Shown here in pieces: positions 37,185-52,000 of a stretch of 64,000 nt of DNA. The position numbers and the translations under genes are program-made. The notes under the pieces are model-generated. The model did not search any database and was not told the origin of the DNA. It was given only the letters and a program-made list of their open reading frames with translations. This DNA comes from Pholis gunnellus (Eukaryota; Chordata; Actinopteri; Perciformes; Pholidae): NCBI GenBank assembly GCA_910591455.2, contig OU342804.1:5275133-5339132 (forward strand), in the 5' to 3' direction. Every line of letters begins with the position of its first letter. Position 1 is the stretch's first letter.

Positions 37185-40100
37185 GAGAGAGAGGAGGCAG
37201 ATAGTTAGCTGAGCAAGTCACTCAGGATCACTGAAAGCAACATCACAGTAATCATAGTGATACATTACACCTTGTTGCATAAAAAGCTCTTTAGATATAA
37301 GTTTGACATAGTTCTCCATCGGCCACAGCAGGCACCACTGCAGGTAATATCAAGTAAAACTATTAACCATTTAAAAAAATAGACATCAAGTAAGAGATCA
37401 ATCTCAAGACATAGTGGAACAGTGGACGCTTATAAACTGGTGTGATCCACGTTTGAGTAACTATATAGTACTATAAATTGCCTCCCTGGACATCACCTAC
37501 AAAATATTACTCGAAGAGACACGTACCAACCAGGAGACTCAAAATGACCACAACGAAGCATAAAACAACGACAAGTTGGCACAAAAGGACTACAGTGAAG
37601 CCAAAACAACTGCAAAAAGACCACAAAGAGACCACAAGCAGACTCAAAACAACTATGAAAAGGAGTAAAAACACACACAAAGGAACACAAAAGGACTAGA
37701 GTGAGACTCAAAATGACTACAAAGACACACAGAATGACCACAAAGAGACACAAAAGAACTACGAAGACACACATAATGATTACAAAGACACACAGAATGA
37801 CCACAAAGAGACACAAAAGAACTACGAAGACACACAATGATTGCAAAGAGACACAAAATGACTACAAATAGGGGAAAAATAACCACTACAAAAGCACCAA
37901 AACATATACAGAGGGATGCAAAACGACTACAAAGAGACCCAAGACAGCAACAGACAGAGGCTTAACAACTATACAGTGGTGGGGCCTTTTGTGTATTTGT
38001 ACCCAGGGGCCCAGTGTCTCATAATCCGCACATGACTGTACACAATATGAGTTTTCTGGCAGATCCATTCTTTATGAAGGCTGTCGTGTTCATGGAGGAA
38101 CAGTGTTCTCTAGTGGCCGATGGGACTCACTGTTATTCTGTGGAGGCATGCCACAGTCTGAATTCCACAGTCCAGCCTTGATGCTAGACACTAAACCCGT
38201 CAAATACTCATCACTTGTGTTCCTGATCATGATTATGTAAGTCAAAGATTTCACAATCAGACATTTTATGGATGACCACGACAAGATGTGTCAGTTCTCT
38301 GTGCCAAACCAGTGTGCAGTTTCTTCACAGGTTGGACGTTTGTTTGTTCCAGAGCGCTGCAACGTGCACGTTATCGGACACGACTCCTTAAACACAATAA
38401 CTCCAAAAAGACAAAGGTCAACCACCATCATGGGCATTCTGTGGACTTCTTTGGAGGCCAAATGTGGTGGCCAGACTGTGTCTTGTGCAGCTTGTTTTAA
38501 TCTAGAAACTGCTGTATTGGAGAGATTATATCAGATTTGGAGCATGTGAGATCAGATGTGAGGTCATGAGACAGTGTGTATGGTTTACCTACTTTCAGGT
38601 ATGCACTGGCCCATCACAAGCCTGAATCCGTCACAGCATTTCCTCCTGAAAAACAAAACAAGAAGTAATCAGACGTTTGCATTTCTATCGCCATTTCAAA
38701 CATCAGCGGGGGCCAGCCCGTCTGCCTATCGTCGTCAAAGGGAGAGTTTGACATTTTGGGAAATGCTTTTTTGCAGTCTTGCCGAGAGTTAGATGACTGG
38801 ATTGATACCACTCTCGTGTTTGTGTAGAAAAACATGAAGCTGCAGCCGGCAACCGGTTAGCTTAGCTTAGCATGAAGCCTGGAAACATCTGGCAAGGCTC
38901 TTTCCAAAGGTAACAAAAGGTATCCTATACCAGCACCCATTAATTACCACGTTACATCTTGTTAGCTTGATCTGTTCCAAAACCGAAATGTAAAAAACAC
39001 GTTTGGCAGATTTAACAAGAGGTTACGTGGCTCTGTCTTGGTCGGAACCATTTGCTAGGCGACCAGCGGAGGAGAGATATAGTAGAGACTATACTGTATT
39101 ACCACACTGACATTATGTCACTACTTTGTGACTTCATTAATGTAGTCCCATGATTACAAGTTGCTAAATTAGGTCAGTGATAGAACAGATTAAACCAGCC
39201 TGGTGATATGTTGATTCTTCATTTACAAACTAACAGTTCGCGCTGAGAGGTCCTGAGGTCACAGGTGCCGCAACCAGTAACCACCTGGCAAAGAGGTGGC
39301 CACGCCTAACCAATTTGCACACGACACGGAGGGTCAAATCCAGCCCAGTTGGACCCAAACAGAGTTTATTCGTGTTGCAAGAGAAGACCAGGCCGCATGT
39401 GCTTGAAACTATAATCGTGAGAAAAACTTCAAAGATGAGTCTGATAAAGCTGAGTGAACCAAGAGAGCAGTGTCAAAATATGCTTAGCAAAGTATAGCAC
39501 CAGATATCTCTGTATTGCCAGACCATTTACAGAATACTTAATGGAGGCTTCCGTCAACAGCGCAGAGGTTTAGTTTGACGGACTGCAGGATAATGACACC
39601 ATCAGCCAAGATTAGAGACTTGTCTCTAACGGCTGCACTGACCGCACACTGGCTGTGGATTAAAACATCTCAGACCAATTATAGGTCATGGACAGGGGTC
39701 GCAATCGGTAAGCCCAGTTAACATAATTCGTATTAGTAGCCTACAGTACATCACAACGTGATGACTGAGAGATGGCCCACATCACTATTATTATTACAAA
39801 CAATGTCAAAATTCATCTTTGTAAATTCATAGAAAAGGTTGTTGACCCAGGCTTTATTATAAAGGAACTGCAGCCAGACTATACACTGCAGACATTTATA
39901 AGCACATTGTGACTCCAGCTGTCTGACGGCTTCTGGTCTGTTCTCCCGTTTTCCCTTCACAGTAAAAAAAAAAAAAAGTCCACTGATGTGTGTAAATATA
40001 TGTGGAAGCCGTTCAGGTGCTACTTTTTTGGGATTTGGCGTATTCCCCTTCTTGTTCCCTGACTGAAAGTTGAACTTTGATCAAAGAAAACAAAAAACAA

Positions 40101-40377
40101 AAACGTTGAATGAAACTTAAGGTTTCAACTCCTTTACAGCCTCGGCTTTTGTGACGTGAGCTCGTAACTGTTCAGTAGATGCAGTATTTTTTTTAACTGC
40201 AGCATTGTGCAATGAATATTGGGAAACAATTTCTACCCCCAAATTAATTTACGGTGTTTGGCAATAACACTCGTCCAGCCATCCCGCAGCAATCCACCAC
40301 ATGTTACACACATTACAGTTGGAAAAACAGAGAGGAAATGGCTCAGAGATTGGAGCAGCACAGCCACGCAACAAACA

Positions 40378-40431
<54 letters not shown>

Positions 40432-43400
40432 TAAGAAAAAGGAGAAGAGTGCATGACTCCTGTCCTAAAAAACTGCACGCTGTTACTGGAGGGGAGTTTA
40501 GCATGCTGCCTCATTCATGGCCCCCTCAAGACAACAAGTTGCTTTTATTCTCCTCCAGCCTCCATGCAGTGTAACCCTAAATCATTCTGAGATCCCCCCC
40601 CCCCCCCCCCCTTTCCATCTCCTGAATGAAAAATAACCTATAAAATGGCGAGGCCCGGCCTAAACTGATGAGATCCAGATGAGAGCAGCTTTAATCTGCA
40701 GCCTGTAGCCGGGAGTGTTGAGAGGGATGGATACGGCCGGGCATGGAGCTGAGGTGGAGACAGGAGAGTGTACGCTGAGATGTCACTCGTTCAGTCAGTC
40801 AATCAGTCAATAAATCCATCAGTCGGTCGTCTCAGTTGGGATAATGCACTGCAGATGCAAGTCTACTGCTGGCCAGGAAAAAAAGTTTATTTGAAGTCGA
40901 TCTGGTTCTGATGTGACACAAAAAGTCCAAATTGATATTTAATCAGATCTTTATTCAAGAGGACGACCTCTCTTTTCATTTGACTGACACAACAATTCAG
41001 GACACAACACAAAAACTGAATTCATCCTGAGACCATCCTAAACTTTGAGATTGCTAATATGGTTATAACACAATTCTTACTTGTAACCAAATACTCGAAA
41101 ACGAGAGACGCACCGATCGGGTAAGCCAGATTGGTATCGATGCAGATGAATACTGCAATATCTTAATTTCTTTTACAGGTAGATATGTGCAGGTAGAAGA
41201 AAAAACACTGCACTCAACCACAAAGAGGGCTGGGGTTTGTGTTAGTATCTAGTCCAACAAGAACCAAGAGAGCAGACTACTTTGTATTACTGATAAGTTT
41301 AAAACAGGAGATGCATTCAATACTCTCTGCAGGTGAGTTAGCAACAGTAAGAGCCTTCAGTCATGCTAGTGGCTTCTCACGCAATACTCTTAACCTGCTT
41401 GCCCACTTTTATTGTTTTGGACGGTGCGGTTGGCAAACCAGCTAACGAAACTTCACACAAAGCCGACTCCATCGCTGACGCTCAGCCACTGTTCTGCTGC
41501 CAGGGACAGTTATTCCATGCTTTTATATTTGTGCATCAACCCCACGTTTCCACAAGTTGGATGTTGTCAGAAAAATAGACTTGAAGCCTGAATAAACTCT
41601 CCAACTTGCGGTTACGTCCGTAAGACGGAGCTGGGATGCAGAGCCGGTGCAGACAACAGGGTAGATTAAAATGAGAGCTGTATGTGCGAGATGTGCGTTC
41701 GAAAAAAACACGTCCGATACAGTTGCGGTCTAGACTGGGGCTTAGACAATTGTGGGTTGTGTTCATTCAATCCCACGTTACAGCAGGGGTCATTGCAGAC
41801 ACACCTGGCGGAGATCTGCACTCTACTGAGTGCACCTTTCTTGTTTCCCTTCGGATTTACGGCGTTAGACTTGACTCTTACCTCAACTCTGGATCGTGCA
41901 CGGCCTCTGCACATACTTTCAAAGCGACTAACCTTCCCCCACACACTCACACACATCCTAACATATTGAAACCCTAATGTAAGTGGAAAAGCATCACAAA
42001 TTGATCCATTGCCCAAAAATGCGAAACAAGCCAAGACAGACGAGGGACAGAACCAAGACAGTGGCAGATAGCAGAAAAACAACTCGTATCAAAGATCAAC
42101 AGAACAGCTAAAACCAACTGATCTCTCGTTACTACACACTACGCATGCACATACATCGACAGGCCGTCTGTCAGTCTCTCCCCCTGGGTGTTAGTGATGG
42201 ACAGGACAGGGAGGCCGTGGGGCCTCTGGACAAGCAGAAGAGGGTGGAGGGAGAGGTGACCCGTGTGTTTTTGTTTTGGAATGTGAAAGTATGTTGGTCA
42301 GACAGGCAACAGGCCCCGGTCAACATGACACGGCCCCTAAAACACAGAGCATCACACTCAGTGGAATCTGACTTATGTGTGTGTAGACGTTCGTCTGGTT
42401 GGTATGCAAGTGTGTGTCTTTTATCAGTATCTATGAAATTGTAGTATTTTCAATGAAATATTGGCACAAAACATATTGGCATAAAATCAGTAACCTACTT
42501 TCCAGAACAATCTAACTGTGTGTGTGTGTGTGTTCACATCCGCACATGTGTGTGTGTGTGTGCGTGTGCCTGTGTGAGGGCTGGGATACCATCCAGTAAT
42601 TGGGTACAGCCTTTTAACGTCAGTCAGAGTTTGTTAGTGAGAGCGATCCATGATGCTAACAAGCTTCCTCTCCTCCTCTCTCCCTTTTTCCTGTCCTCTC
42701 TGTGCACTTTACGAGTCTGCGATTTGAAACATGTAGATTTATATTCAGGCCTATTCTATCGGCCTCTCGTTTTACAGTGCGCTCCACTGGTCCTCTAGTT
42801 GTTGACATAATCTCTGTCTGTCTCTCTCTCTCTCTTCTCTTCAGACTGACATGTTGTTGGCCCCGTGCTGCCCTCTGTCCATGAAACCAGATGAGAGAGT
42901 CTGCCTTCACCATCTTTATTTCATTCAGAGGAATACTTTTTTCTATTTTCTCAAGGCTTGCTGAGGCCAGGAGGATTGCTCAAAGCCTTTAGCAGCCAGT
43001 TTTAAACTAGAGCACCAACAGCCATGTCGCCAGGGAAAATATGTCGTCACCGTTTGTTTCTGCAAACCTCATTGAATGCGCTTTGGCATTCAGGCTGAGC
43101 AAGCGATGTACTACAGCGAGCGACACGCAGAGCAAGTGACGAAGTACATAAAGCGACTGTCATTAAAGTTACGTGGTGTGATAACGAGTATAACCGAGCA
43201 AGCAAGTCCACTAAGCGCTGCACGGCTCAAACAAACACAGGACTTTCATACTGGAGACCGTTGTTCATGTCCAGTGTGAGACAAATAGTACGTATTGACT
43301 TTGGTATTAGTGAGTTATTATTTTAACACTAAGCAAAACAAATTTTCTATCCATGACCAAGTAGTTTTCTTTCCTGAACCCAGTCAATCGTTTCACATCG

Positions 43401-46400
43401 TTTACCAAGTGGCATCGTACGTTTCTGCAAGCGTGCTACGAGGCTGATATGAAACACATTCATGAAATTATTTTTTTGGTGCAGAAACGGCGACATTCAA
43501 CGTATCCCGTGCTCCTAAATGCCAAAAAAAGTCTGCATTAATATTCTGATATATCGTAATTAGTAGCAAATTGCGTGTTTCACAGCTGATTAGCTGCATT
43601 AGGAAAAAACAAGCATAATAGAATGGTCTGGGAGGGGTTTCCCTGACACACTGTTAGTGTGGATATCGCTGTGACTGCTGGCCGCTGTTTTTGACAGCTT
43701 GTGTACCGAGAGAGCGACAAATTACAAAAAACAAAGAACTGGAAGTAGACTGGACATTACATAGCTCAGGCCAATCCATGAAAAAATGCACCGATTGGCT
43801 CTGATACAGGTCCTGCAGAGAGACATTTGTTTATGAGCCAGATTAAAAATACTAGTCACCTTCGACAGGCCTCCGACATAGCCCGGTGGTGTGTCTTGAG
43901 GATGGCTGATAGTGTTTACATGCAACCTCCAGCATGTGAAGGCCTGCATGCCACACTGACCTGATCCCATTTAAAAGCATCCCTAACCCCACCCTCCTTG
44001 CCAGTCTTTGGCTACCAACCTTCTCCCACCAGTCCCTTGTGTTGGTGGTGGCTGACCCAGCAGCTACCTGCCTAGTTCCCAGTCAGCTGCCAAAATCAGC
44101 ACGGCAGCATTGGACGAAACACCGAGACAGGATCCAGAGGCACTTCATACTGAAGATGATGTACTTTAGCGAGGGGGTCTCCTTCCAGTGTGTGTGTGTG
44201 TGCGGGGGGTTGTTCCAGCGTTACTGTGATTTATTTTTGCATTCGCAGGCAGGAATGCGCTACAAAGACGGGATATTCATTATAGCACCCCAAGAAAGAA
44301 AACCCCACTGCCTCCCTGAGTCCCCAAACCAGACAGTGTAGAGGTCCGGAGGGCAGGGGCCCAGTATGGAGGATGCTTTCCATAGGCGATGCTGTCACCA
44401 TGCGTTACGAGCCCCACTCACATCGCAGAGTGTCGTTCCCCTAGTTTGCAGGTAGAGTTTCTACATGTGAGGGCGATTATAAGAGGCTGAAATAAATCCC
44501 ATCTCCTGTCTATCGCCTGGATCTGGGGATGATCTGTGGAGGCATGTTAAGACAATGGGGCAGGAAATGAGTAAGAAGTGAGTGAGGAGGAGGAGGATGG
44601 TTGAAAGACAGGGATGAAGGTTGTTGTCAGCTTAGAGTTTCCCTCATGGGACTCCGGCGGGAGGAACACAGGAAGTGGAGCTCAGTGGAGGTCAATGGCC
44701 TCTTGACACGCCAGGACAGGAGATCAGGCCATGTGTGTGTGTGTGTGCGCGTCCTGTCAGTTTGATGGATGCCTCCTACTGATGTGGCTTATACGTGTTA
44801 CAATTACAGCATGCTGTATTCATCAACCATGCTGTAATTGATTTATTTGCTCAGCAACCCACACAGTTGCACGCAGTTCAAAAACTTGGCTGGTCGAGTC
44901 CCGCGTGATGGTGTGATGATGGATTGCGCAGAAACACATTAGCATGACGAGATCAACAATATAACACATATTTTGGAGGGCTGCCACGTCCTTTCTTTAT
45001 ATACAGTAAATTCTTTTGGGAGTTAGTATCGCTTTCCCACCCTTTTGCCTCAAATCGTTATCCTCTCATGATCGTGGAGGTTTGCTCTCCACAAATTAAA
45101 CTAAACCTGCCTCTAAATCGCCTTCATCCTCAAGGTGTGAAGGTGTTGCTCTCACCCGCATGCGCAGCTCTTTTAGTGTTGGCGTATAAATGCATGTGTG
45201 TGTGTGTGTGTGTGTACTCTTGTGAGTATACATATGTGAAGGTGTTAGTGTGGCGAGCGTGTGCTGTGTTTATTTGCTCTGCCAGCCCACTTCCAGGACC
45301 CAGGCCTCAGGGGGAACATCAGAGCTCTGGTCTAACAGAGGAAGCTTTGACTGGGAGCACAGGAGGTCTGAACTACTTCCACCAGAATACAAGCTGACCT
45401 GCGCTCCTCCTCCTCCCCTCTGTTATGCCTCACCTCTCCCCACTCTCATCTTTCCAGCATGTCTCCTGCCCTTCTCCCATCCTAACCCCCTCTTTAAAAA
45501 AACACCCTTTGACCTTTCTTTGCTTTCTCTACTTTCCGAACCGCCACCATTGCAGGATCATAGGAATATTTTGAGACAACCATTGAACGTCTGACGCACT
45601 CAGCTTTTTAAACTCTCACCGACTCCATCAGATGTAATTTCCCCATCCATTTTCTGAGCGTCTGTTAACAACTGATATAAATTTAAAAGAAAGTGAAGCG
45701 TTTTGAACTCAAGATTTTGAACTCTCAAAACCTTGAAGATGTGAGATATTTCACCGGAAAGATGAAACACGTTTCTTCATATCAAATATTTATTATTAGG
45801 GACAGGACGGCCCCGTGGCCTTTGTGTTAAGATGCTGAATGTTGTTCGGGTCTGGCTCGGGACCTTTAATGCAAATCTCACTCAATCGTTTCCTGTCATG
45901 TTTCTACTGCCATGATCTGACGAAGGCCTGAGAAAGAAGAAAGTCAGTTTGTCAGCCTGGGGATCCTGTATTTTATCTCAGAACTGTATTATAAACTTTT
46001 AGACTATCGCTATTGGCTAAGATCAATCATTTTTTAGTTTATCCATCTGCCCAGCACTTCCACGCAGTATTTCTGCCTATTGTGTGGGTCGCCAGGTACA
46101 GTTTTGTCATAGGCGTCTTTGCAGGCAAAATGGTGCCAAACCTGGCAACCTCATACGATGACAAGACTTAAGCATACAGTAGTCACTTATTAAGTACGAA
46201 TTAATCAAGCAATTTACAAATGTGTTAACTAGTGAGCTTTAGGAGAGTTGGTAGACCTTTTTTTTCACTTTGTACACAGCCAGGCTAGCTGTTCCCCCAT
46301 GTTTCCACTCTTTAAGCTAACCACGCCCCAAAACATATTGAGCCATTTCCCTAAAATCAGTCAAGTCAAAGAAAGAAAACAAGTGAAATCATATAACTGT

Positions 46401-49053
46401 CAGCGTTATTTAAAGGTGCTATTTAAGAGATTGGGAGCATTTCAATGGTCTCTCAACGGCTCTCAACATGGCGACGGCTGAGCTGGTGGCTCGCAGCTAA
46501 CGGTGCAAACTATGGTAAAATGACTATGGCACAGCTAAAGTTGTAACCTGAGGGGGAACCCATCGGGTCAGGACGGCATTATCAGCTGCCGTATGAGCGC
46601 AGTGCAGAGTGGTGGCCAACGCTCACATGCACCAAAATGCACCAAAAGCTCTCCCGGCTGTCCCTGCAAGGTAACCAAGCACAAAGAAGCTTGGATTACA
46701 ACACACACAGAAGGCGAGTGACTTAATTCTCTGCCCAGGTAGAAATTGCTCCACTATAACTTAAGCAAATAGTTGTTTGCGGCTACATTAATGCTTTGAA
46801 TGCCGTATATTGCACCTTTAAAGTGTGTGATCAGACCCTCGTTCTTCCTGTCTGTTCCTTGTTCCATTACACACAAAACCTCAGATACCACAGACCAGAT
46901 TTACTTGATGACTGAGAATGATGCAGAGTCTCACCACCTCATTGTGACATTTTGTAAATTACCCTACATTCGTCATGCGGGATTTCTCTCAAACTACTGA
47001 CCAGATTTTGATGTAACTTAGGCGAATGACTCATTTTCACACTCGCATGCCAGATTTTGAAATTGGCTCATAAGTACTGTGGTTTGGGTTGGTAAGTGCT
47101 TTTCCCATCAAGAGCCTGCTATGTTTCCTTTTTTTTTAAATGGAGGATTTCATGATTGTGACGACCATGTATTGTGCCCTCCCAGTCGTCTCTGGCCTCC
47201 GGGACCTTGTCTAAGCTAAGTATTCTGGCAGGAATGCGGCATCGCTGACCCTCCGAGCTGCTATGTATATCGAAGCAGACAAATAGGAGTAAATGTTTAA
47301 AATGTTGCCACATATAAAAAGGTAAATTATGTGGGTTTCCATCATGAATTAAGTGAATCACGGCCCTCTTGAATAATAACATTTTTGTATTGATCAGTTT
47401 GAGTTTATATGTCAGCTAAACAAATTTCTTTCTGTCGGATGGACAAATATTTAACAGATGGTATTTTAATGCACGTAGCAGCTGTAATGTTTTAGGCCAA
47501 AAAGACTCTGATTTACTCACTGGCCCACTGTTACCAGATGTTGATGCCTCCTGCCCGCTTTGAGGCCATATCTGGGAAGCCGCAGGAAATATTGCGATAT
47601 CGCTATTTACCTTCCATGTGTTTCCACCATTTTTCATCATATCATTTCAGGCATAAAATATCAGCATAAAAATAAGTGGATTACATCACTACAATCACCA
47701 GTTGTACAGTTGTGTGTGTGTGAGTGTGTGTGTGTGTGACAGAGAGAGAGGTTGTCAAAAGTAACACTTATTTTATTGGATACTTGAATCATGTTTTTTT
47801 TACGTATGTGTAAAAATACCAATCAAACACATTTTAGCTGAATGAGGGTAACAGTGAGCAATGTGGGATGGGTAAGAGCGAGATAAGGGTAATTGAGAGC
47901 AGTTAGGTGGTGAGATCACGCTAACGACAGATCGCTCATAATGATGTGTCTGGTTGAGTTTTCATGCCAGACTAAATAAATCCCTTCTGGAGAATGTAAC
48001 AGAGGCTCAAAGTAATGGACTGATAAGACCAAGAGGGCCCTCTAAGTCTTGGGAATGGCCTTGTGATTGCTATGATGTTGAGAGTTGTAACTGTTCACTT
48101 GTAACTCCGCTGTTACACTCCGCACCTCCTCTGTTCTCCGTTTTCAATTTTGTTACATGACACAAAAGCTCCGTGCAAGCAGGAACATGTGCCCCATTGG
48201 GCGTGGCCACTTCAAACAATGCTGCATCAACAATGCCGTCCCAGTCTGTGATCAATTGGCCGGTGATTTGCTTTGTCGAGGTATCGACAGTGACAGTCAT
48301 AAAGGGAGTGAAAAGAGCTAATCTACAGCAGATTGTACACAAAAAAATAGAGAGGGGGGAAAAAAAAACAGCCATTGTGCTTGTCCAGAGGGTCGTTCAG
48401 GTGCACACTAATCTGAAAAAGATGGAGGCCGATGACTGGAGTTTTTTGGGGAGGTCCAACTCTGGTCCGCAGCCCTACGAATACACTACCTCCATTAAAC
48501 ACAGGAAGCGTAACTCAAAGGCCTTGTAAAAAATGTTCTCTGAGAAAACGAAGACGCCGTTTGAATTCTTCTCAGAGTAATGAAACAGCAAAAACTCAGA
48601 GCGGCACAGCTTTTTGCCGAAAATAACCTGGCGTCAACTCCGAAGTGTGAGAAAAAATGAACAGGTTGCCGTTCCCACAGCTTGGGCTTTGTTGATCACC
48701 GTCCAAGGTACACAGAGAGAAAAAAAACGCCAAAGGGAGAAAAGAGAGAGCGATAGTTTGAACAGGGCGCCCCTGTGGACTTCTGGATGCAGTGCAAACA
48801 ATCCGCGAGCGGATCGCGTTCGGTCCGATTGTGTTGCCCTCACGTGCGAGTCGGCTATTCGTTTCCACATGTCGAGAGCGAGGTTTCAACAACTGTTTTA
48901 ACATTAAGCTGAAGGCCAAAGAAAAAATGACTTGTGTTCTAATGATGAGGACTGAGCTGAAGACAGCTGTCGGTGCCTCGCTAAAAGCCTCTGGATGAAC
49001 AGTAGACTGCTGTTAGAGGGAATTTAATCACCAGAACACACAATATGTTCATG

Positions 49054-49099
<46 letters not shown>

Positions 49100-52000
49100 T
49101 TACAGTTTATCAAACGTCCAACTCAATACCACCAGAGATCTACAAAGTGAGACTGCATCCGCCCTCCTGCGCACATTTACAAGCCCAAAGGATGATCTCA
49201 TATTTGCGTGCACCTGTGCACGCACACACAGACAGGCACAAACGCACATAAAAGTATCCGATGTCTCGATATTCGACCCAGACATCCACAAGGTAAAACA
49301 ACCCCCGCACATGCCGCCCATGCACAAACATATTCACGTGCTGCTCATGGACGTATGCAGAGACGCACGGAGCACACACACCGGTGCAGGCATCTGGTCC
49401 TTGTTGCCTGTTTAAAACCTAAATCAAATCACCTCCTTCCATTCTTCAGTCACACGTTTACTGCTGTTTGACATAACTGGCTTCTAAACTAATTTCCCTG
49501 TTTAATGTTTGTCCATTTTCTTGAGTCGATCCCATTAGCGGAGGACGGGCCACTGTGGATCCCAGTGAAATGAAAAGCATGCAAGTTTTATTGAGCGATG
49601 ATAGCTTGTACAAATAGCAGGTCTTTTCGAAAAAAATGAGGAGATACAGATGCACGTTTTCCACTTGAGAAAAACTAGAACATGCAGTAGGATGTTTATT
49701 TTTATTTATTTTATTTTATCAGCGACAGCAGCAATGTAATAGCTTGTTTTATGGCTCGTAAGTTCGGGACCTCTGACTGCAAATCCCAGCAGGCCCTGAA
49801 CGTTCAGGCCCGCATTGTACAGTGTGAGACACACCGCAACATACAGCACTCAGAAGAGGGAACATATGGACACACACACACACACACACACACGTCTGCT
49901 TCTCATCACCTGCTATAGAAAGCAGCCCTCTGTCTCTACAACCAGCTACAGATGAAAGATGAATAGGACTTCAATGATGTGATACATTCTGCTTCATTTC
50001 TTTCTGCATCTGTCTCTCAGACACAGCGGGAGAAAGGAGACACTAGTTTCCCCTCCATTTCATTATTATTATAAAACACTTCACTGAACAAGAATAACAC
50101 CCGTTTGTCTTTGACAACGAGCCAGACGTCCTGTGAGCAAAAATACGGAATTGTGCTCATTTGACCAGACAGTCCAAGGAGCGTTCGTCTTGACCTATGT
50201 TAGATGCCAACATTAGCTTGGATAGGCTGCTCTCTGACTGCATTCAGTACTCATTGAGTAGTGAAGCCAGGCTAACACGGTAATGTTGCTAACGTAACGC
50301 ACTGTGGACGTTCCTACAGTTGAAAAAAAAAAACAGGTGTAAATGATAATGTAGTTAACGAATGGCTCGACTCTCTTAGTAAGCCGTTGTAGCCAGCAGG
50401 GACTGGTGAGGAGGGCAGGTGTAACCAATGATTGACTCTCCATCCACAGAACAGGACAGATAAACACATGCATGGCCAGCTCTTGTTCTCTGGGGTCCAA
50501 CCACTTCCTGGTTTGTGGTGTATGGTGGTAGAAAGACATGTGACAGGTACGTTACCTTTGGGCTAAAACTCCAACTCGTAGGCTTTAAACAGAGTTCATA
50601 CTTTTAGACTGTAGTTACAGCCTTTAAATGTTGCTCACAAAACCAACTTTGCATCGACGAGGCTAGCAATTGTAGCCTTTGGTTCTCCTTGAACAAGTAG
50701 CAATCTGTGTTCAACTGAAGTCCAGACTGTGGGAGACTGCTGCACCGACGGGACAAGGGTCCCAGCGACAAATCAATTGGGTTAACCTAGCTTTGTTACT
50801 GTACTTTATCTTCAGATTCAGCTGCAGCTGGTTCAGAACGCTGCAGCTCGAGTCCTCACTAAGACCAACAAGACCTGCTGCTACCTTATGAACCATCCCG
50901 ACCCCTTAGGTGGTCTGGGACCGGTCTACTTTCTGTTCCCAGAGTCAGAACTAAACGTGGAGAAGCAGCGTTCAGGTTTTCTGCTCCACATATCTGGAAC
51001 AAAGTCCCAGAAAGCTGCAGGTCTGCTGAGACCCTCAGCTCCTTTACATCAAGACTGAAGACTTTTCTGTTTGCTGCTGCCTTTAATTCAACCACATTCA
51101 AGGATATTAATCAATCTCCTGCATTTCTGCATTTTACTACTGTATTTTATTTCTTACATTGCTTTTTAGTGTTTTAATGACTGTTTTTAATGTTTCAATG
51201 AATGTTCTTAATTGTTTTTAAATCTCCTTTTCTTTTGCGTTATGTTTTGATGCTTTTAATAGTTTTATGTGAAGCACTTTGAATTAACTTGTTGTTTAAA
51301 TGTGCTATACAAATAAACTTGCCTTGCGTTGAGTGAAGTGTATCTTCTGTTGCATGTTGTTTATCTCCACAGAGTTAGCTGTGTGTGTCATCTGAAAGTG
51401 TAGATTCCCTGCACGTTACCTATTTTATAATAGTTTCTCATTATGTATTTGAAGTTGTGTATCACAAAGATCTAAACCTGTCCCTGGTTCAGTTGATATC
51501 ATGCTTGAAAACTGAACAGCCTATTATTGAATAACACTTTTTCAATAAAAGACAACCTAATCTAATCTAGGGTCCTTATTAATGATCTTGAAAAGTCGAG
51601 TTATTCACTCGAAGATAGCACTCCTGCATTAGTGTTGTAGTCTAGGAGCTGAGGCGGTTTGCTCCACCACGATAGTTACAGTGATAGGGAACATGAACTG
51701 AACACTTGAATTTAGGGAGTGCAGTTTGTGACAGTGTGGGCTCCATGGCGGCTGCTGTTGTGAGTGTGAGTCACAGACCGGGTGAGAGAGAAGAAGTACA
51801 AACTGGAAAAAGCTGAATAAAAGACAAAATGACAGCAGAGAGAAATTACAGAAAGAGATAAAAGAAAAGAAGAATATGGGCGGGATGGATCGAGATAGTC
51901 TGGGGGGAAAAAAGAGAAAAAAACAGTGACTCAAAAAAACAAGAATGAATGAAAGAATTTGTGAAGGAATCCAAGATTGGGTGTAAATGTAATATTGTCT

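Noticed and set aside
37493..37886. Hydrophobic 117-codon frame resembling a membrane protein (CVFVVLLCLFVV)
   Set aside because: Created by a degenerate minisatellite read on the minus strand in a ccbe1-like intron.
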